Positions 57,595-64,000 of a DNA stretch of 64,000 nucleotides are shown piece by piece (position 1 is the stretch's first letter; each line of letters starts with the position of its first letter). The notes beneath the pieces are model-generated. The model did no database searches. It worked only from the letters and a program-made list of their open reading frames with translations, and was not told the DNA's origin. The stretch is from Nyssa sinensis (taxonomy: Eukaryota > Streptophyta > Magnoliopsida > Cornales > Nyssaceae): positions 227,501 through 291,500 of the forward strand of contig VIRR01000486.1 in the NCBI GenBank assembly GCA_008638375.1. Reading direction: 5' to 3'. Position numbers and translations under genes: made by a program.

Positions 57595-60500
57595 TGTCAC
57601 GACCTGAAACCCACCCTATGCGGATCTCGTGTCGCGGGGCCGACCCGAAGGCCGTCCCTACTTTTTCCATTCCTGTATCATAGTACTAATATGCAATGTA
57701 CGAAAAATTTAAACAATAAACAGCGGAAGTTATTTATCAGTTACAGTAATCCAGCGGAAGTCTTTAAATTAATTTAACAGCGGAAATCTATTAAATACAT
57801 GACATAGTTCTACAAAATTCAAAATGAGAACTAAACCGTAACCAGCACCCGGGGGTGGTGAATACATGGGAGAACTAACATAGACTGATACAATACTTCA
57901 AAATGTCCCCCTACGCTCTCAGACTCCTACTGGGGTCTCGCAGTGTCATCACCTGAAATGGGGGTAAATGGGGTGGAATGAGCTACAAAGCTCAGTAAGT
58001 AAAACAGATCTCCAACACTGGTATCGATGATCAATGTGAATCCATGAATAAGATAATGATAGCCAATCATAAGGAATGAGATGCTGTGATAGCCAATGAA
58101 CATAATTGCCACGAGGGCCAATGGAAAGTAATCACAATACACAATCAGAAGTAATAGTGTAAAATGAAAATATAACAACAATGAAGTACTGCCACAATGA
58201 ACAGATCACAATCAAATCAATCAATACAAGTCCTTCAAGACTTAAAGAATCATAAGGAATAGTGCCATTCAATCAATTAAGTTCTGTCAATCATAAGAGA
58301 TGCTGTTATTCTGTTTCAGGGCTCGGCAGACCCTCGATCTTTTGGGGCCCGGCATACCCCCCAGTCAATTCCAGTAAATTGCCATTTGTCCGTTCACGGA
58401 CTTGACCCGTAGGTCCCATTCAACCAGATAGCATCAGATGGGTGTTGTGACGGAGCACAACTCCCGTGCCCATAAACATGTCATGATCATAGTAATTCCA
58501 TAGAGTATAAAAATGGAATATCATTCATTCAATAAGGATACAACAGTAGGCCTTTCAAGGCATGGTTCAACATGATAACAATGATATAACAGTCAAGCAA
58601 TGTCCACGAGATAGAACAATATCTCATTGTGGGTAGTAATAACATGAGTTGCTTTCAAAGCACAGTCAAACATGATAACAATGATACATCAGTCAATGAT
58701 ACGTTCACAAGATAGCAAATATCGAAATGTGGAACACAAAGATATCAATACTTTCAAGAGTACAAGTTTGGCAGTAAAAGAATAAACTTGGCTTGTGGAA
58801 ACACCACATGTAAGAGAAAGTGATCCACTTACCTCTATCGTGATTCTACCTCAGAAATCCGTGAGTATACCCTTGCCTTTTGAGTTCCCTATATATCAGT
58901 GAATACGTTTCAGAATAAATGCTATTCATCAAATTTTATGCCTTTCTATCATAAGTATTTCAAATACTATTTTAGACTTTACCATTGAGTCCGGAATGCC
59001 GAAGAAAGTCGGTTTAGGCTTTCGCGGAATTCCATTTGGACTTTTGTACTAAAAAGGGCAAAATAGTCATTTTGCACTTTTGCGGTATTTTATCCTTCGG
59101 GGTCTCATCTCATAAAACCGACCCCACCATTGGACTCAGAACGTCCGAGATAATAGGTTTTGACTATTCATTTGTACCGTTTGGACTTCGTTTGACCCAA
59201 TTTTGAAATAGGGGCATTATTGTAAAAATTAATATTTAATTAATTTTTTTATGTTTGGGCAACAGTGTAATTTTTCAAAACATTTGGGGCCGGTTCATAA
59301 TTACTAAAGGCTGCGGTCTGAACCAGTTGGTTCAGACCTAAAAACCCTAAACCGGTCCATTCTTCCCTTGAACCAAACGGTTCAGTTCATTTGAAAAACT
59401 GGATTTCAATATCCTGGTTCCCTATCCTTATCCGTGGTCTGGATAACCCCAAACCTAATTCCCAATTTACTATCAATGTAACCAAACAAGCCCAATCCCA
59501 TTTAAATTAACTGGTTCAGACCTAAAAACCCTAAACCGGTCCATTCTTCCCTTGAACCAAACGGTTCAGTTCATTTGAAAAACCGGATTTCAATATCCTG
59601 GTTCCCTATCCTTATCCGTGGTCTGGATAACCCCAAACCTAATTCCCAATTTACTATCAATGTAACCAAACAAGCCCAATCCCATTTAAATTAACTGGTT
59701 CAGACCTAAAAACCCTAAACCGGTCCATTCTTCCCTTGAACCAAACGGTTCAGTTCATTTGAAAAACCGGATTTCAATATCCTGGTTCCCTATCCTTATC
59801 CGTGGTCTGGATAACCCCAAACCTAATTCCCAATTTACTATCAATGCAACCAAACAAGCCCAATCCCATTTAAATTAAAACCCAAAACGACACAGCTTCA
59901 CTTAACCGTTTATGTCCGGTCGGGTACCAACCCGATCCGAACCCGGATCTATTCCAGTTTTGACCCGATAGCCCCTACGCTTTTCCGGTCATCTTCCCTA
60001 CGTCTCCGGTAGGGTTCCGGCGTATAAGTCGTCTTCTCCGGCGACTATCACGCATTTTCCGGTGAGATTTCGACCCATTTTAAATGCCATTGTTTTCTCC
60101 TTTTTATGTAGATTATATTTATAGTTTTAGTTTTCCATTTATCCTTTCAATTCTTCACGAAATAGAGCTTAAGCATCTCCGGCCGACTTTCCGGCCAAAT
60201 GATTTTTCTCATTTCCGTGGCTGTTTCTTCTAGGTTTTAAACCCATTTCGTTCCTAGAGTGCTTCTGCACTTTATAGAGATATTTTTACAAACTAAAAGC
60301 AAGGTTTAACGCATGAAATGACCCACGGCCGATTATTCCCTATGACCTGCAACTTGGGATATCTCTATGGTTTCTAAACCATTTATCCTGATTCTTTTTG
60401 CAAAATAATCTATATTTCATGCTTGTTCAGACCATATAATTATATACAAGCTTCATGCTTTAATTCGTAAAAACAGAACTAAAACCACTTACTTGGGTTT

Positions 60501-61315
60501 CAGATTTCAGCCCACTATGACCCTCCAAAGTTCCTGTTTATGCTCCTGAGTTCTTTGCCAAAGTGTTCTCCCAACAATGGTCTCTTTTTTGCCCTTAAAC
60601 CCACACCCGTAGGTTCATACATATAGAGAGAAGTTTCCACCGCCTCTCTCTCTTTTCTCTCTCTCCCTCTCTTGGTTTCTCCCCCTTCTATGGCCTCTTT
60701 CCTTGACCTAGGGTCTGTATTCTCTCTGCCAAATGCAGCCTTTGCATTAAATGTTGAGAGACTTGTGTTGCACTCATATATACATATATCATATTATATA
60801 TATATAACATACACACACTTCACACCTAGCCGACACACACACACCTCACATGCAGTGTATCTGCATACTGCCCAAGGGCAGTTTCCCTTTTTCCTTTTTC
60901 CTTTCTTTTTGTTTCTTATGTAGATATACATATATACATAAATACATCATACATGTATAATACATTATATCTTATACATATATACACATGAAATACACCT
61001 ATTTTATACATGTATATACATGTATATGTAGGGGTCTAATTCCATTTTAAATCATATTTACATACAATGATTTTAATCAAGCTATGTATCTACGTTTACG
61101 TATGCATGCATGGGAATACGTGCATGCACGCATTTTGATGCAATGCCCTGTAATGCTCGGGTGTTACCCAGCCCTAGTTATTCATTTTCATGATTACAGT
61201 CTCTAGTCTTTCATTTCCATGAGAATACTATGATATTCATATCTTATCGTTCAAGTTACATGTTTTAACCGACCTACCTCGGTATACGTGACGTATCCCG
61301 GGTCGGGATATTACA
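57595..61315 (-). repeat. 3' LTR of the right-hand Tekay element (3721 bp)
   Basis: Runs TGTCACGACCTGAAACCC...GATATTACA. Closest relative in the window is the truncated LTR at 10022-12929. It includes a 184-bp triplication at 59328-59878. The small ORF near 60672 is low complexity. Confidence 0.9.
59328..59878. repeat. 184-bp unit tandemly triplicated in the LTR
   Basis: The marker TTCAGACCTAAAAACCC recurs at 59331, 59515 and 59699, exactly 184 bp apart, and the units are almost identical (AACTGG/AACCGG and TGTAACC/TGCAACC are the differences noticed). Confidence 0.95.
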
Positions 61316-61363
61316 TTCTTACCTCCTTAAAAATAAGTTTGTCCCCAAACTTAGCATATACTA

Positions 61364-64000
61364 CTATGAAAATAATTGCGGGTACTTGGCGCGCATATCA
61401 TCTTCTCGCTCCCAAGTAGCCTCTTCCATCCGGTGATTCCTCCACAGAACTTTGACTAATGGAATAGTCTTGTTCCGTAGCACTTGATCTCGACGATCCA
61501 AAATCTGAACTGGATGCTCTATGTAACTCAGATTTTCCTGGACGTCTAGCGGTTCGTGCTCGATCACTTGATCTGCACTCTGTATACACTTCCTTAGCAT
61601 CGAGACATGAAACACATTGTGAACATGTGCTAACTCCGATGGTAAGGCAAGCTCGTAAGCTACGGGTCCAACCCTCTTCGTGATCCTGAATGGCCCAATG
61701 TATCTGGGGCCAAGCTTTCCCGTCTTGCTAAACCTGACCACCCCTTTCATGGGTGATACTTTCAAGTACACATAATCATCTTTCGCAAACTCTAAGTCTC
61801 GTCGGTGAACATTCGCATAGCTTTTCTGTCGACTTTGAGTTGCTAATAAACGCTGTCGGATCAGTTGTATCTTTTGTGCGGTCTGTTCCACTATCTCTGG
61901 CCCATAGAGTTTCCTTTCTCCCACCTCTGTCCAACACAGTGGTGATCGGCACTTCCTGCCGTATAATGCCTCATATGGCACCATACCAATACTAGCTTGA
62001 TAGCTATTATTGTACGTGAACTCGACCAATGGCAACTGATCTTCCCAACTTCCTTCAAAGTCTATGACACAGAAACGTAGTAAGTCTTCTAAAGTTTGTA
62101 TCGTCCTTTCCGACTGGCCGTCGGTCTCGGGATGATACGCAGTGCTAAGACTCAGTTCCGTGCCCATAGCTTGTTGTAGTCCCTTCTAGAATCGTGATAC
62201 GAACCGGGGGTCCCTATCAGAAACAATCGATACTGGAATTCCGTGAAGTCTAACAATCTTTCTGATGTATAGCTCGGCTAGTCGCTGAAGAGATTGTGTC
62301 GTCTTGGTTGCCAGGAAGTGAGCTGTCTTAGTTAATCTGTCTACGATAACCCAGATAGAGTCACTCCCCCTGACTGTCTTTGGCAATCCTGACACAAAGT
62401 CCATCGTGATGTGTTCCCACTTCCATTCAGGAATGGGTAGTGATTGCAGAAGTCCTCCAGGCTTCTGATGTTCCACCTTAATTTGCTGGCACTTGGCACA
62501 TCGTGCTATGTACTCAGCTATATGACGTTTCATCCCGGACCACCAATAAGTATCCTTAACATTGTGATACATTTTGGTGCCTCCTGGATGTAAGGCGAAC
62601 TTCGAACTGTGTGCCTCATCAAGAATCTCTTTCCAGATCTCAGGCACGTCGGGTACGCAGATCCTATCCTGATAATACAATATCCCATCTCTCACTGTGT
62701 ACTCGGAATCTATGCCTGTCTCGATTCCTTGAAGAAGCTTAGCCAACTTCTCATCCTGAGTCTGCTGTCCCCTGATCTTGTCCACAATCGACAACCCGAC
62801 TGTGACGTTGGCACATAGTGCCTTGGAACTGGGCAGAACTATCTCTATTTCCATGTCCTCCAATTCTTTCAGTATTTCTGTCTGTGTTGTCAACAGGCAA
62901 GCTAAACTCCCTGATGACTTTCGACTAAGAGCGTCAGCTACCACATTTGCCTTTCCCGGGTGGTACTGTATGTTGACCTCGTAGTCTTTCAATAACTCCA
63001 ACCAACGGCGTTGTCTCATATTGAGCTCCTTCTGTGTAAACAGATATTTGAGGCTCTTATGATCGGTGAAGATTTTGCACGTGGTTCCATATAAATAGTG
63101 CCTCCATATCTTCAAAGCGAAGACAATGGCTGCTAGCTCAAGGTCATGTGTCGGATAATTCCCCTCGTGGGGTCTCAACTGTCGGGAAGCATAAGCTACC
63201 ACTTTTCCATTCTGCATCAACACACACTCTAAGCCTTTGTATGAGGCATCACTGTAAATTACAAAACCATCAGTCCCTTCTGGCACTGTCAATATAGGAG
63301 CTGTAACCAGACGCTCCTTCAACTCTTGGAAACTCTTTTCTTGCTCCTCTGTCCAAACAAAAGGAACACCCTTCCGGGTCAATTTGGTAATAGGCGTAGC
63401 TATCTTGGAGAAGTCCTGAACAAATCTCCTATAGTAGCCTGCTAACCCCATGAAACTTCGCACTTCCGTGACACTCGTAGGTTGAGGCCAATTCATGATT
63501 GCCTCGATCTTCTGGGAATCAACAGAGATTCCTTCTTTACTGATCACGTGTCCCAAAAATGCTATACTAGGAAGCCAGAATTCGCATTTCTTCAGCTTAG
63601 CATACAACTTCTGCTCCCCTAACTTCTGTAGCACTCTCCTCAGATGTACCTCATGTTCTTCCTGCTTCTTAGAGTAAACCAAGATGTCGTCTATAAACAC
63701 AATCACGAAGTCATCCAAGTACGGCTTGAACACACGGTTCATCATATCCATGAATGCAGCTGGGGCATTGGTCACCCCAAATGGCATGACAAGGAACTCG
63801 TAGTGCCCATACCATGTTCTAAATGCTGTCTTCTGAATGTCAGTGGGCCTGACCTTCAGCTGATGATAACCGGACCTCAGATCGATCTTCAAGAATACCT
63901 GGGCCCCTTTCAACTGGTCGAACAAATCATCCACTCTGGGCAGTGGATATCTGTTCTGGATGGTAACTTTGTTCAACTCACGATAGTCGATACACAGTCT
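61364..64000 (-). pseudogene. Tekay pol (RT to chromodomain), one nonsense codon, 5' part outside
   Basis: Open from the window edge ([20 protein letters not shown]) to 62186, with RT ([22 protein letters not shown]), RNase H ([19 protein letters not shown]), the integrase zinc-binding region ([28 protein letters not shown]) and integrase Asp residues ([24 protein letters not shown]). One TAG at about 62186-62188 replaces the Trp found in relatives (FVSKFW). The same frame then runs on from 62185 to 61364 with the catalytic Glu region ([20 protein letters not shown]), [29 protein letters not shown], and a chromodomain-like C-terminus ([17 protein letters not shown]) ending PQLFS. All visible catalytic positions are present, so this is a recently disabled copy. 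Confidence 0.9.

Larger units (their letters stand above)
57595..64000 (-). mobile_element. Tekay/Del chromovirus, 3' LTR and pol, running off the window
   Basis: The 3' LTR (57595-61315) is followed by a polypurine tract (61316-61327, element strand AGGAGGTAAGAA) and pol on the minus strand up to the window end. Gag, the 5' LTR and the outer flank are not in view. The same clade as the 33262 element, but a different family with a better-preserved pol. Confidence 0.9.

Noticed and set aside
1..64000. CRISPR arrays or bacterial-type operons
   Set aside because: All direct repeats found are LTRs or tandem arrays without spacers, and the content is that of a plant nuclear genome.

Overview
The window is plant nuclear DNA, most likely from a eudicot. 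It is almost entirely a nested cluster of transposable elements. The elements present are Ty3/gypsy Tat-lineage retrotransposons with a second RNase H, Tekay/Del-type chromoviruses with 3-3.7 kb LTRs, an Ogre relic, Ty1/copia relics, an L1-type LINE, a TRIM-like element and a CACTA DNA transposon. Host coding sequence survives only as two broken minus-strand fragments: the C-terminal part of a DUF247-like gene, and the first exon of a gene resembling plant SEC14/CRAL-TRIO (GDAP2-like) proteins. I see no intact host gene, tRNA, rRNA or CRISPR array.

Layout. 1-3269: Tekay-type LTR (+), cut by the window start. 3292-8889: 5' half of a Tat element (LTR, gag, PR, RT, RNase H, start of integrase) on the minus strand. 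8890-10021: end of a CACTA transposon. 10022-12929: Tekay-type LTR (-), truncated. 12930-18076: 3' half of a Tat element (rest of integrase, 34-bp minisatellite, antisense gene, 3' LTR) on the plus strand. 18415-20055: LINE with target-site duplications. 20149-20545: TRIM-like element. 20963-31164: complete, very young Tat element inserted in the DUF247 fragment. 33262-44266: complete but decayed Tekay element inserted in the SEC14-like exon. 45660-46970: LTR-like sequence. 47160-56110: Ogre relic holding a copia relic, which holds a Tekay-type solo LTR (48916-52593). 56113-57594: LTR-like fragment. 57595-64000: 3' LTR and pol of another Tekay element that runs off the window.

The two Tat halves belong to one insertion. 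The outer flanks of their LTRs carry the same 5-bp duplication (TCTTG), they split a single CACTA terminus, and their integrase pieces meet with about eight codons missing. An inversion of roughly 3.29-12.93 kb therefore separated them.

The main biological observations are in the Tat lineage. In both Tat families the gag-PR and pol frames are the same frame, interrupted by a stop with the downstream context TAG-CAA-TTA-CAG. This is the tobacco-mosaic-virus-type leaky stop context and suggests that pol is made by translational readthrough. Both families also carry, between pol and the 3' LTR, a three-exon gene on the opposite strand with conserved intron positions and phases. In the young element it encodes a 634-residue protein with all frames open. 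The two families share this architecture (LTR, gag-PR, leaky stop, pol, tandem-repeat array, convergent antisense gene, PPT, LTR), but their tandem repeats are unrelated.
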